Positions 5,418 to 12,979 of a stretch of 13,264 nt of DNA are shown piece after piece. The notes beneath the pieces are model-generated. The model worked only from the letters and a program-made list of their open reading frames with translations. It was not told where the DNA came from and did no database searches. Source of the DNA: Kiritimatiellales bacterium (GTDB lineage: Bacteria; Verrucomicrobiota; Kiritimatiellia; Kiritimatiellales; Pontiellaceae). Within the stretch, counting starts at the first letter, position 1; each line of letters starts with the position of its first letter. Made by a program: the position numbers and the translations under genes. The stretch lies in contig DAOUQA010000041.1 of assembly GCA_030625905.1 (NCBI GenBank), positions 1 to 13,264 of the forward strand, given 5' to 3'.

Positions 5418-5524
5418 TTCTCGGAAGAGAAAATGTTCGGTATCTTTCCTCGAAGTACCCCCCTCCCGTGTGGAATAGTCAAATCAATGGATGGTCATAT
5501 TCATCCATTAAACGAGAGGAAAGA
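5418..5524 (+). promoter_or_regulatory. Riboswitch expression platform with anti-Shine-Dalgarno pairing
   Basis: After the aptamer comes a TTCTC-GGAA-GAGAA hairpin (5418-5431). Then a hairpin GGTA/TACC plus CTT/AAG (5439-5459) exposes TCCTCG in its loop. TCTTTCCTC (5443-5451) is perfectly complementary over 9 nt to GAGGAAAGA (5516-5524), the metY ribosome-binding site. A further perfect 8-bp hairpin (5486-5493 with 5502-5509) brings the two closer. No intrinsic terminator is seen, so translational control is the likelier mode; this is inference. Confidence 0.6.
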
Positions 5525-5529
5525 AAACC

Positions 5530-6810
5530 ATGAGCAAACTGGAAACTAAATGCCTGCACGCCGGCTATGAATCGGCGGAACCAACCACCCATGCGCATGC
5601 CGTACCGCTGTACCGCACTGCATCCTACCGCTTCGACAGCACCGAACATGCCGCAAACCTGTTCGCGCTGAAAGAGCTGGGCAACATCTACACGCGCCTG
5701 ATGAACCCAACCACCGATGTGCTGGAACAGCGCCTCGCGGCCATGGAGGGTGGCGCGGCCGGACTGGCCCTCGCATCGGGAACCAGCGCGATCTTCTACA
5801 GCATCATCAACCTGGCAAAATCCGGCGATGAAATTGTAGCGGCCAACAACCTCTACGGTGGAACCTACACCCAATTCAACGACATCCTTCCGTCGCTGGG
5901 CATCACGGTAAAGCTTGTCGATCCAACCCACCCGCAGAACTATGCAGATGCCATCACCGATAAGACAAAGGCTCTCTACTGCGAAACCATCGGCAATCCC
6001 CTGCTGGATGTCGTCGACATCCAGGCCATCGCCGACATCGCGCACGCCAACGGTCTTCCGTTGATTGTCGACAGCACGTTCACCACCCCGGCGCTATGCC
6101 GCCCGCTCGAACACGGTGCAGACATTGTTGTGCACTCGCTAACCAAGTGGCTCGGCGGGCACGGCACCGCCATTGGCGGCATCGTGGTCGACTCTGGAAA
6201 ATTTGACTGGACCACCGGCAAGCATCCGCAATTGTCCGATCCCGATCCGAGCTACCACGACATCAGCTATGCCAACGATCTCGGCGATCTGGCACCGCTC
6301 GCCTACATCCTGCGCATGAGGCTGGTTCCGCTCCGCAACCTCGGAGCCTGCATCTCCCCGGATAATGCATGGATGGCTTTGCAGGGCATCGAGACGCTCT
6401 CGCTGCGCATGGAGCGCCATTCGGAAAACGGGCTGGCCGTGGCCAAGCATCTGCAAAACCACGACAAGGTCGAATGGGTGCGCCATCCGGCGCTTGAGGG
6501 CGATCCCTCCTACGCGTTGGCGCGGAAATACCTGCCCAACGGTGCGGGCGGAATGGTCATATTCGGCATCAAGGGCGGACAGGAAGCCGGCCAGAGGTTT
6601 ATCGAAAACCTCGGGCTCTTCGCGCACCTCGCGAACGTGGGCGATGCCCGCAGCCTAGCGATCCATCCGGCCTCCACCACGCACTCGCAGCTGAGTAAGG
6701 AACAGCAGGCGGCCGGGCGCATCACACAGGATCTGGTTCGCCTCTCAGTTGGGCTTGAACATATCGACGACATCCTGTCTGATATTGACCAAGCTCTAGC
6801 GAACCTTTAA
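5530..6810 (+). CDS. metY: O-acetylhomoserine sulfhydrylase (aminocarboxypropyltransferase)
   Basis: Makes homocysteine from O-acetylhomoserine and sulfide, using pyridoxal phosphate. The 426 residues match MetY length (cystathionine gamma-synthases are about 380-400). Visible landmarks: TKCLHAGYE at the start, YTRLMNPT (54-61), SGTSAI (83-88), the stacking Tyr in NLYGGTY (Y109), Asp181 in VDSTFTTP, and the Schiff-base Lys206 in HSLTKWLGGHG. The C-terminal part has the LGDARSL-like segment VGDARSLAIHPASTTHSQL, which binds the substrate carboxylate in this family. The ATG follows AGAGGAAAG by about 6 nt. It lies downstream of the SAM riboswitch and upstream of metX, so it is expected to be repressed by SAM. 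Confidence 0.95.
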   Translation: MSKLETKCLHAGYESAEPTTHAHAVPLYRTASYRFDSTEHAANLFALKELGNIYTRLMNPTTDVLEQRLAAMEGGAAGLALASGTSAIFYSIINLAKSGDEIVAANNLYGGTYTQFNDILPSLGITVKLVDPTHPQNYADAITDKTKALYCETIGNPLLDVVDIQAIADIAHANGLPLIVDSTFTTPALCRPLEHGADIVVHSLTKWLGGHGTAIGGIVVDSGKFDWTTGKHPQLSDPDPSYHDISYANDLGDLAPLAYILRMRLVPLRNLGACISPDNAWMALQGIETLSLRMERHSENGLAVAKHLQNHDKVEWVRHPALEGDPSYALARKYLPNGAGGMVIFGIKGGQEAGQRFIENLGLFAHLANVGDARSLAIHPASTTHSQLSKEQQAAGRITQDLVRLSVGLEHIDDILSDIDQALANL

Positions 6811-6832
6811 CTGGCTTTATTCCGGAAGATTG

Positions 6833-6931
6833 GAACTGCAAAAGAACACAAGGAACGCAAAACAGATCGCCGCGGGGTTTTCAGAAGAAATCTTTGCGCG
6901 CGCTGTGTTTTCTGCGTTTTTTCGCGGTTAA
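6833..6931. repeat. Imperfect inverted repeat between metY and metX (dispersed repeat copies B and C)
   Basis: The left arm, read on the minus strand from 6864 to 6833, matches the repeat at 3215-3247 at 22 of 26 positions. The right arm (6893-6931, TTTGCG...TGTGTTTTCTGCG...TCGCGG) is a degenerate inverted copy; 24-nt arm cores (6838-6861 and 6893-6916) agree at 15 of 24 positions. The spacer contains no gene. It fills almost the whole metY-metX gap and could form an intercistronic structure. Confidence 0.5.
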
Positions 6932-6936
6932 ATATT

Positions 6937-8085
6937 ATGAAACATATTGAGACTCAGTTTTTCACTTACGGTGAAGATGCCGAATCCCGCCTTGTTCTGC
7001 ACGATGGGCGGGATTTTGGCCCCGTCACGATCGCCTACGAAACCTACGGTGAACTGAACGAGGAAAAAGACAACGCCGTACTCGTTTTTCATGCCCTTTC
7101 GGGTTCGCAGCATGTCTGCGGGTTCAATCCCGAGGTTCCGGGCGTTGGGGATAAATGGAACAAGGAGTGCCAAACCGGTTGGTGGAACGACTTTGTCGGC
7201 CCTGGAAAATGTGTGGATACCGAGAAGTTTTTCGTCGTGTGCGCAAACTATCTTGGCGGGTGCTATGGCAGCACCGGACCCTCCTCCATCAACCCGGACA
7301 CCGGGAAGGAACATGGCGGGGATTTCCCGCACTTTAACTTTGGGGACATCGTTGACTCACAGATTCCGCTCTTCAGGAAACTTGGAATCGATACCTTCCA
7401 TGCCGTGGTCGGATCATCGCTCGGCGGCCTGCTCGCAATGAATTTTGCCGCACGCCATCCCGAAAAGGTCGACCGCGTTATCCCCGTGGCCTGCGGACTA
7501 GAGTCCAGCACGCTCACGCGCACGCACAACTTGGAGCAGATCCTCGCCATCGAGAACGACCCCAACTTCTGCAACGGCCACTACTATGACGGCGGCGCGC
7601 CCTTGCGCGGCCTTGCACTTGCCCGCATGATCTCGCACAAGACCTTCGTGTCGCTCCAGATCATGGAGGCGCGGATGAACAACAAATGCGAGCAGGAGCA
7701 GGATGAATTCTCGTGGTACAAGATCAAGACCCCGCTTGAATCCTATATTCTGCACCAAGGCCGAAAATTGGTGCGACGGTTCGATGCCAACACCTATCTC
7801 TATCTGATTTCCGGCTGGAGCAACTACCACCTGTTGCACGACACCGGCTTCGACAGCTACAAGGAGCTATTTGGGCGTTGCAGGCATCAGGAATACCTTG
7901 TGTTCAGTATCGACTCCGACGTCTGCTTCTATCCCGACGAACAGGAATACCTCTTCAAACAACTCAATGACAACGGAGTAAAGGCGGAATACATCTCCGT
8001 CAGTTCAAACAAGGGCCACGACTCCTTCCTGCTCGAGCCGGAGCTATACTCCGAGGCCATCCGGACAATGCTGGAAAAGGCATAG
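6937..8085 (+). CDS. metX: Homoserine O-acetyltransferase (alpha/beta hydrolase)
   Basis: Transfers an acetyl group from acetyl-CoA to homoserine, giving the substrate of MetY. The 382 residues fit the family. Typical segments are AYETYGELN (33-41), HALSGSQHVCG (52-62), GWWNDFVGPG (81-90) and GCYGSTGPSSINP (108-120). The nucleophile elbow is GSSLGG (Ser161; commonly GGSMGG in relatives). The rest of the triad is Asp328 in IDSDVCFYP and His361 in KGHDSFLLE. Some members are succinyltransferases and this cannot be decided by eye; the metY neighbour favours acetyl. No Shine-Dalgarno is visible before the ATG (TTAAATATTATG), so translation may be weak or coupled. It is 126 bp after metY and converges with the pilT-like gene, with 24 bp between stops and no clear terminator. 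Confidence 0.93.
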   Translation: MKHIETQFFTYGEDAESRLVLHDGRDFGPVTIAYETYGELNEEKDNAVLVFHALSGSQHVCGFNPEVPGVGDKWNKECQTGWWNDFVGPGKCVDTEKFFVVCANYLGGCYGSTGPSSINPDTGKEHGGDFPHFNFGDIVDSQIPLFRKLGIDTFHAVVGSSLGGLLAMNFAARHPEKVDRVIPVACGLESSTLTRTHNLEQILAIENDPNFCNGHYYDGGAPLRGLALARMISHKTFVSLQIMEARMNNKCEQEQDEFSWYKIKTPLESYILHQGRKLVRRFDANTYLYLISGWSNYHLLHDTGFDSYKELFGRCRHQEYLVFSIDSDVCFYPDEQEYLFKQLNDNGVKAEYISVSSNKGHDSFLLEPELYSEAIRTMLEKA

Positions 8086-8109
8086 GGGAATAGCCATCAG
8101 AAATGATGT

Positions 8110-9600
8110 TTAGGCGGCAGTAGCTTCACCGCGCAGGGGAATGTTGCGCTTGTAGAGATTGATATAGCGCTGAATCCGGACGGCGAGATCCTTCTGCTTG
8201 TTCGTCTTGGCAACCTTGAGTCCCTTTTTCGCCCAATCAACGGCCTCGGCAAAGTGCTGGAGCTCGGCATAGGCTGAACTGATGAGAAGGAGTGTGAGCG
8301 CATCGCTCTGCCCGGTAATGTCGAGCAGCTTTTGGGCATAATCAAGGGCTTCGTGTCCATTGCGCTCGTCGGGATTTTCGTCCGTTGCAAGAATAAGGAT
8401 CACTTCCCGAAGCGCAGCGATATCCTTCGGATTGACGTGCAGTTTTTTGCGGGCCCTTTCGCTCTTGGATGCATTTTCCACCTCTTCCAGACCATCTTCG
8501 AGGTCGTCGAGCACAACAAGATTGAGGTCGAGCTCAATATTTTCCTCGTCGAACTTTTTCTGAAGGAAGGGCTTGTCGATCGCGTTGCTATAGGCCTCTT
8601 CAGGCGTGATGACGCCGCGCTTGACCAAGCTAAGCAGGTCGTCGGCAAAAGTGCACATGCCGACATTGCGACCGGTCTGCATCAAGGATGGAATCTGGTG
8701 GGTCTTGCCCTCGCGGATATTGGCCGCCACGGCAGGAGTGACCACGAGGATCTCGGCGGAGGCGATGCGCCCACCGCTGATGCGCTTGCAAAGGGTCTGG
8801 GCAATCACGCCCTTGAGCGAATCCGCCAGCATGGTGCGGATCTGGTTCTGGCGATCAGCCGGGAACTTGTCGATGATACGGTCGACGGTGGTTGCCGCCG
8901 TATTGGTGTGCAAGGTACCGAATACGAGGTGGCCGGTCTCGGCGGTTTCAATGGCGATTTCCATGGTTTCAAGGTCGCGCATCTCCCCCACCAGAACAAT
9001 GTCGGGGTCTTCGCGCAAGGCGGCGCGCAGAGCATTGGAAAAACTTTTGGTATGGACATGCACCTCGCGCTGGTTGACGAGGCAACCCATGGAGCGGTGC
9101 TTGAATTCGACCGGATCCTCAATCGTAATCAGATGCTGGCGACGGGTGCGGTTGATCAGATCGACCATGGCCGCAAGTGTTGTGGATTTTCCGCTACCGG
9201 TTGGTCCGGTCACAATCACCAGCCCCTTGCTGAGGAAACAAAACGAACGAATGCCTTCGGGGATATTGAGTTCCTCGAAGGTTGGGATACGGGAAGGAAT
9301 CTGGCGCATGACGCAACCGATACCTTCGTGATCGAGGAAAATATTAACGCGGAAACGCGCTGTTCCGGGCAGTTCGTAGGCAAAGTCGGTATCCCAATTC
9401 TCCTCCAACTCCTGGAGGTTGCGCTCAGGGGCGAATTCATAGAGAAGCTCGCGTAGCTCCTCTTCGTTGAATTTATCGATTCCGCGCTGGAAATGCATTT
9501 CACCATCGATGCGGAAGCAGGGCTGGTGGTTGGTGGAAAGGTGGATGTCGCTGGCACCTTGTTCCAGCATGTCCTCAAGATATTGGTCGATTCGTTTCAC
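8110..9600 (-). CDS. PilT-type ATPase with C-terminal TPR-like extension
   Basis: Hexameric secretion/retraction ATPase of the PilT branch. Type IV pilus retraction is the family role. The core (1-355) contains Walker A GPTGSGKST (132-140), the Asp box TIEDPVE (159-165), Walker B DPDIVLVGEMRD (198-209) and the His box ETGHLVFGTLHTN (221-233). AANIREGKTHQIPSLMQTG (292-310) is the PilT-specific AIRNLIRE-like region. PilT is normally about 345-370 residues; here some 140 extra follow: an acidic linker, then helices around 395-480 that look like TPR repeats. The start is GTG at 9600, since AGGGG lies 7 nt upstream and the protein then opens KRIDQYLEDMLEQGASDIHLS, as PilT does. No other pilus gene is in the window, so I do not assign a symbol. 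Confidence 0.9.
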   Translation of the reverse strand: MKRIDQYLEDMLEQGASDIHLSTNHQPCFRIDGEMHFQRGIDKFNEEELRELLYEFAPERNLQELEENWDTDFAYELPGTARFRVNIFLDHEGIGCVMRQIPSRIPTFEELNIPEGIRSFCFLSKGLVIVTGPTGSGKSTTLAAMVDLINRTRRQHLITIEDPVEFKHRSMGCLVNQREVHVHTKSFSNALRAALREDPDIVLVGEMRDLETMEIAIETAETGHLVFGTLHTNTAATTVDRIIDKFPADRQNQIRTMLADSLKGVIAQTLCKRISGGRIASAEILVVTPAVAANIREGKTHQIPSLMQTGRNVGMCTFADDLLSLVKRGVITPEEAYSNAIDKPFLQKKFDEENIELDLNLVVLDDLEDGLEEVENASKSERARKKLHVNPKDIAALREVILILATDENPDERNGHEALDYAQKLLDITGQSDALTLLLISSAYAELQHFAEAVDWAKKGLKVAKTNKQKDLAVRIQRYINLYKRNIPLRGEATAA

Positions 9601-9640
9601 AATTGAACCCCTGTTGGTTATGCATATGCGGCTAATAGAC

Positions 9641-9656
9641 AGCAACAATTATGCCA
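9641..9656 (-). promoter_or_regulatory. Candidate sigma-54 (-24/-12) promoter before the pilT-like gene
   Basis: The minus strand reads TGGCATAATTGTTGCT. Against TGGCAC-N5-TTGCW it differs at one position (C to T), with exact GG-to-GC spacing. It would start transcription near 9630, about 30 nt before the GTG start, leaving room for the AGGGG ribosome site. It lies in the 68-bp gap after the hybrid kinase gene. Use by RpoN is inferred. Confidence 0.55.
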
Positions 9657-9668
9657 TAACTGGCCCGA

Positions 9669-11918
9669 TCATGCCTGTTTATTGATTTCCTGCTGGATAG
9701 TGCGGCTTAGCTCACGCCAATCGAGGGGTTTTGGAATAAATGCAGTGTGGCCAAGGTCGCTAAGGTTTTCACCCTCAACCTTTTCCATATAACCGCTGTA
9801 TAGGATAGATGGCAGGCCGGGCCGCCGGCGAAGACACTCACCAATCAGCGCATGACCGTTCATTTCCGGCATGCTGTAGTCCGAAACCAGCGCATCGAAC
9901 CCGTCCGGATCCTGCTGGAAAAGCTCTAAGGCGAGTTTTCCGTTGGTCGCGGTTGAGACTGAATAGCCAAACGATTCGAGGATTTCACGCCCCATCGACA
10001 GCACCGCTTCATCGTCGTCCACAAACAGGATGTGGCCAAACCCCTCCGGAACGGAAAGGTCGATCGCCTGTTTCTTTTCCTCGGCGCTCCCGATCAGCAA
10101 GGGAAGATAGATGTTGAAGGTGGTTCCTTCTCCGATCTCGCTTTCCACCGCAATGTAGCCGCGGTGCTTCCTTACGATACCGTGCACGATGGATAGTCCG
10201 AACCCGGTTCCCTCGCCTTTCTCTTTCGTTGTGTAGTACGGCTCGAAGATCCGATCCAGTGTTTCCGGTGCCATGCCGCACCCCGTATCGCTGACGGTGA
10301 TGCATGCATATAGCCCGGGATCCAAATCGATTACCTGGTTGCCGTGCTTCTTGCCAAGCAACTCCACCTGCTTGAGGGAAACATCCAGCGATCCCTTCTT
10401 CTTCCCCAGCGCATGCACGGCGTTGGTGCAGAGATTCACCATGACCTGCTGGATCTGCGTGGCATCCCCATAAATCGACCCGCACTGCTCGTCGATATCG
10501 ACCTCGACCTTGATGTGCGGCTTGATCGTGGTTTTCACCATCCCGAGCGAATCCTCGATCACAGGTTGCAAGCCAACCGACCGGAAATCCTGCTCCTCCT
10601 GACGGCTGAAGGTGAGAATCTGGCGAACAAGTTTGGCAGCACGATCCCCCGCCTTGACGATTTCCTTGAGATAGCCATGAACCTTGCTATCCTCCTCGAC
10701 GGTGTTCATACAGAGTGCCACATAGCCGAGAATAGCCGTAAGGATGTTGTTGAAATCGTGCGAAACCCCGCCGGCCAGTTCGCCAATGGCGTTCATTTTC
10801 TGGGTCTGGCGAAGCTGCTTCTCAATGGCCTTTTCCTGGGTAATGTCGCGGCTGATGGCCACATAGCCCACCATTTCCTCAGAATCATCGCGAATGGGAT
10901 AGATGGTGGCTTCCACATCGAACAGGTTGTCGTCTTTCTTGTAGCTGGTGATGTATCCTTTCCACTTGCTTCCGCTGGAAATGGTTGTCAGCAGCGTTTG
11001 ATAGAACTCGTCATCGTGCTTCTCGCTCCTGAATATATCAGGCGTCTTTCCGAGAACCTCCTCAGGGGCATAGCCCGTGATGGATCCAAAGGCCGAATTA
11101 ACGTAGAGAATCACGCCGCCCACATCAGTAATCATGATTGATTCCGTGGACTGCTCAACGGCCACGGCCAGGCGCTTCATCTCCTGCTCCATCTGAATAC
11201 GCTTGGTCAGGTCGCGGCTGATGCCGATCATACCGCTTGATCCGGCGGCAGATTCCAGATAGGGCGTTTTAAAGGTGCTGTGATAGACCTCCTGCCTGTC
11301 GGCACCCTTTACCCAGCCCTCCGATTCCACGGCTCCGCTTCTTGCCAGCACGCGCAAATCCTCCATATGCGCAGCCTTGGCTTTGCTCTCCGGCATGAAG
11401 GCGCTATCGGTGCGGTTGATAATATCGGCCTCGACCTTACCCACGAATTTTTCATAGGCCTTGTTGCAGCCCAGATAAAGTCCGCGGTTATCCTTGAAAT
11501 AGACCGGATCGGGAATGGAGTCGATCAGGCAGTGGAGCAGTGCGTGCTGCTCGACCAAGCGCCGTCCAACCTGGATGCGCGCCAGTAGCTCGCCACTGTC
11601 GAAGGGCTTCTTGATAAAGTCGTCGGCACCCGCCGCGAAACCTTCCAGCACATCCTCCTTCGCGGTCTTGGCGGTCAGCAGGATGATATAGATCGGGAGT
11701 GTGCCATCCATTTCGCGTATCTTCCGGCAGAGATCAACCCCGCTCATGCCGGGCATCATCCAGTCGATCAGCGCGAGCCTCGGGACTTCCTTCTGCTGGA
11801 GCACCTCCCATGCCGTCTCGCCGTCCTCGGCGGTAATCACGTCATAACCCGCCTTCGTGATTGTTTTCTTTAGCAGGGTTCGGGAAAACGCATTGTCTTC
11901 GGCAATCAGAATCTTCAT
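9669..11918 (-). CDS. Soluble hybrid histidine kinase, REC-PAS-PAS-HisKA-HATPase-REC
   Basis: 749-residue signalling protein. An N-terminal receiver has Asp52 (LIDWMMPGMSG) and Lys104 (IKKPFD). PAS domains span about 125-240 (SIPDPVYFKDNRG) and 245-362 (AVEQSTESIMITD...FGSITGYAPEEVLG), the second ending VAISRDIT. The HisKA motif GELAGGVSHDFNNILTAI has phospho-acceptor His387, followed by ATPase boxes N499 (NLCTNAVHA), DTGCGM (544-549) and GTGFGL (570-575). A second receiver has Asp680 (VSDYSMPEMNG) and Lys730 (IPKP). No membrane span, so signals must be cytoplasmic or come through the N-terminal receiver. There is no DNA-binding output. The start is ATG 11918 with GGAG 8 nt upstream rather than the adjoining TTG. 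It precedes the pilT-like gene by 68 bp. Confidence 0.93.
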   Translation of the reverse strand: MKILIAEDNAFSRTLLKKTITKAGYDVITAEDGETAWEVLQQKEVPRLALIDWMMPGMSGVDLCRKIREMDGTLPIYIILLTAKTAKEDVLEGFAAGADDFIKKPFDSGELLARIQVGRRLVEQHALLHCLIDSIPDPVYFKDNRGLYLGCNKAYEKFVGKVEADIINRTDSAFMPESKAKAAHMEDLRVLARSGAVESEGWVKGADRQEVYHSTFKTPYLESAAGSSGMIGISRDLTKRIQMEQEMKRLAVAVEQSTESIMITDVGGVILYVNSAFGSITGYAPEEVLGKTPDIFRSEKHDDEFYQTLLTTISSGSKWKGYITSYKKDDNLFDVEATIYPIRDDSEEMVGYVAISRDITQEKAIEKQLRQTQKMNAIGELAGGVSHDFNNILTAILGYVALCMNTVEEDSKVHGYLKEIVKAGDRAAKLVRQILTFSRQEEQDFRSVGLQPVIEDSLGMVKTTIKPHIKVEVDIDEQCGSIYGDATQIQQVMVNLCTNAVHALGKKKGSLDVSLKQVELLGKKHGNQVIDLDPGLYACITVSDTGCGMAPETLDRIFEPYYTTKEKGEGTGFGLSIVHGIVRKHRGYIAVESEIGEGTTFNIYLPLLIGSAEEKKQAIDLSVPEGFGHILFVDDDEAVLSMGREILESFGYSVSTATNGKLALELFQQDPDGFDALVSDYSMPEMNGHALIGECLRRRPGLPSILYSGYMEKVEGENLSDLGHTAFIPKPLDWRELSRTIQQEINKQA

Positions 11919-12015
11919 CAAATGGTCTCCAATGGAGGGGTGTTAAAAACGTGCACCATGCTTCGCGGCCAGCTCCACTGATGCGGATAGTTGCAAAATA
12001 TAAGGGAACCCTCCC

Positions 12016-12264
12016 CTACATATGGTCGGTGTCGTCGATCACTTCCCTCACCTCCGGAACGCGTTCCTTGAGCATGGATTCGATTCCATTCTTCATGGTC
12101 ATGCGTGCACCCGGGCAGCCTTTGCATCCACCTTCAAGCTCAACAAACACCACGCCGCTCTCCACTTTCGTTACGGTTGCGCCGCCGCCGTGCGATGCCA
12201 GTGCCGGTGCAATCTCTTCGGCCATCACCACGTTTACCGCTTCCAGAATTTCCTGATCCGTCAT
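12016..12264 (-). CDS. NifU C-terminal-domain Fe-S scaffold protein (Nfu type)
   Basis: 82-residue protein consisting only of the Nfu domain: LASHGGGATV (23-31), VFVELEGGCKGCPGARMTM with the Cys47-x-x-Cys50 pair that binds a [4Fe-4S] cluster at a dimer interface, and a C-terminal VPEVREVID. It serves in delivering clusters to target proteins. The ATG at 12264 is 2 nt after the stop of the membrane-protein gene; GGAGA at the end of that gene is its ribosome site (the GTG two codons earlier is too close to it). The two genes are therefore co-transcribed. The 97 bp to the next gene contain a CTCCA-TGGAG dyad near the kinase start but no clear terminator. Confidence 0.9.
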   Translation of the reverse strand: MTDQEILEAVNVVMAEEIAPALASHGGGATVTKVESGVVFVELEGGCKGCPGARMTMKNGIESMLKERVPEVREVIDDTDHM

Positions 12265-12266
12265 TT

Positions 12267-12929
12267 TCACTCTCCGTTGTTTTTAAGACTCCTCAAAGTA
12301 GTACCGGTGGCCAACACAAGCAAGACCGCACCGGCAATAAACGCTCCAATCCAGCCAAGTAGCGAAAGAACCGTCATAATCACGCCCGCAATCATCACGC
12401 CCATCAAGATGTAGAGCATGGCCTTGCCGAACGAAATGCCCATAAGGAAGGCCGCCATCGCCCCCGTCCAGCCGCCGGTAACCGGTAGCGGGATCGCCAC
12501 GAAGAGCGTCAGGCCAAGTGCCTCGTACTTCTCGATCTTGGCGCTTTTTTTCCGGGTGCGCGCAAACAGCCAGTCGAAAAACCTTTTCCCGACGGGAAAG
12601 CGCATCAAGAAGTTGGAGACGGGACCGAGTAGCAGCAGGATGAATGGAATCGGAATCATGTTTCCGGCAACGGCGATCAGATAGACTTTCCACCACGGCA
12701 TCTCGAACGCCACGATCCCAACGGGTACTGCACCGCGCAGCTCGACGATCGGCAGGGTTGAGATAGCAGCGACCGAAGCCGATCGACTCAGCCCCTTGTC
12801 CTCCATCCAACGCGCGATTTTCTCGCCGCGGTGCATCTCGTGCTCCGGCTCCGCCGCCCATACCCCTCCGGCGGAAAAAAGGAATATGCAAAACAGCGCC
12901 GTAAATGCAAAATTCAATGGTTTCTTCAT
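12267..12929 (-). CDS. COG2426-type small multidrug export family membrane protein
   Basis: 220-residue membrane protein of the Sm_multidrug_ex family (PF06695 type). It has a signal-peptide-like N-terminus (1-25, ending VWA-AEPE), a short charged segment, then hydrophobic spans around 52-75, 82-105, 137-165 and 168-208. Family hallmarks are STLPIVELRGAVPVGI (57-72) and FVAIPLPVTGGWTGAMAAFLMG (143-164), two re-entrant-like proline/glycine motifs. The family name comes from one early report; the transported substrate is not established. The start at 12929 follows AGGAG with a 5-nt spacer. It is coupled to the Nfu gene. Confidence 0.85.
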   Translation of the reverse strand: MKKPLNFAFTALFCIFLFSAGGVWAAEPEHEMHRGEKIARWMEDKGLSRSASVAAISTLPIVELRGAVPVGIVAFEMPWWKVYLIAVAGNMIPIPFILLLLGPVSNFLMRFPVGKRFFDWLFARTRKKSAKIEKYEALGLTLFVAIPLPVTGGWTGAMAAFLMGISFGKAMLYILMGVMIAGVIMTVLSLLGWIGAFIAGAVLLVLATGTTLRSLKNNGE

Positions 12930-12979
12930 CAAAACTCCTGTCATTCAATCAAAAAGGCTCGGAAACAAGAAAAGGAATG

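Noticed and set aside
5346..5549. Small open frame in the metY leader
   Set aside because: It lies in the riboswitch and expression platform, without a ribosome site, and runs into metY out of frame.
5479..6045. Minus-strand open frame of 188 codons within metY
   Set aside because: Antisense to a well-conserved PLP enzyme; low-complexity composition typical of a shadow.
8086..8109. Terminator between the convergent metX and pilT-like genes
   Set aside because: The 24-bp gap has no stem of useful length and no T-run.
8332..9456. Long open frame (374 codons) on the plus strand across the pilT-like gene
   Set aside because: It is the antisense shadow of a gene with complete ATPase motifs and has no recognisable domain.
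12283..12948. Second minus-strand frame of 221 codons over the COG2426 gene
   Set aside because: Shifted frame of the same DNA; the other frame has a signal peptide, membrane spans, family motifs and a good ribosome site.
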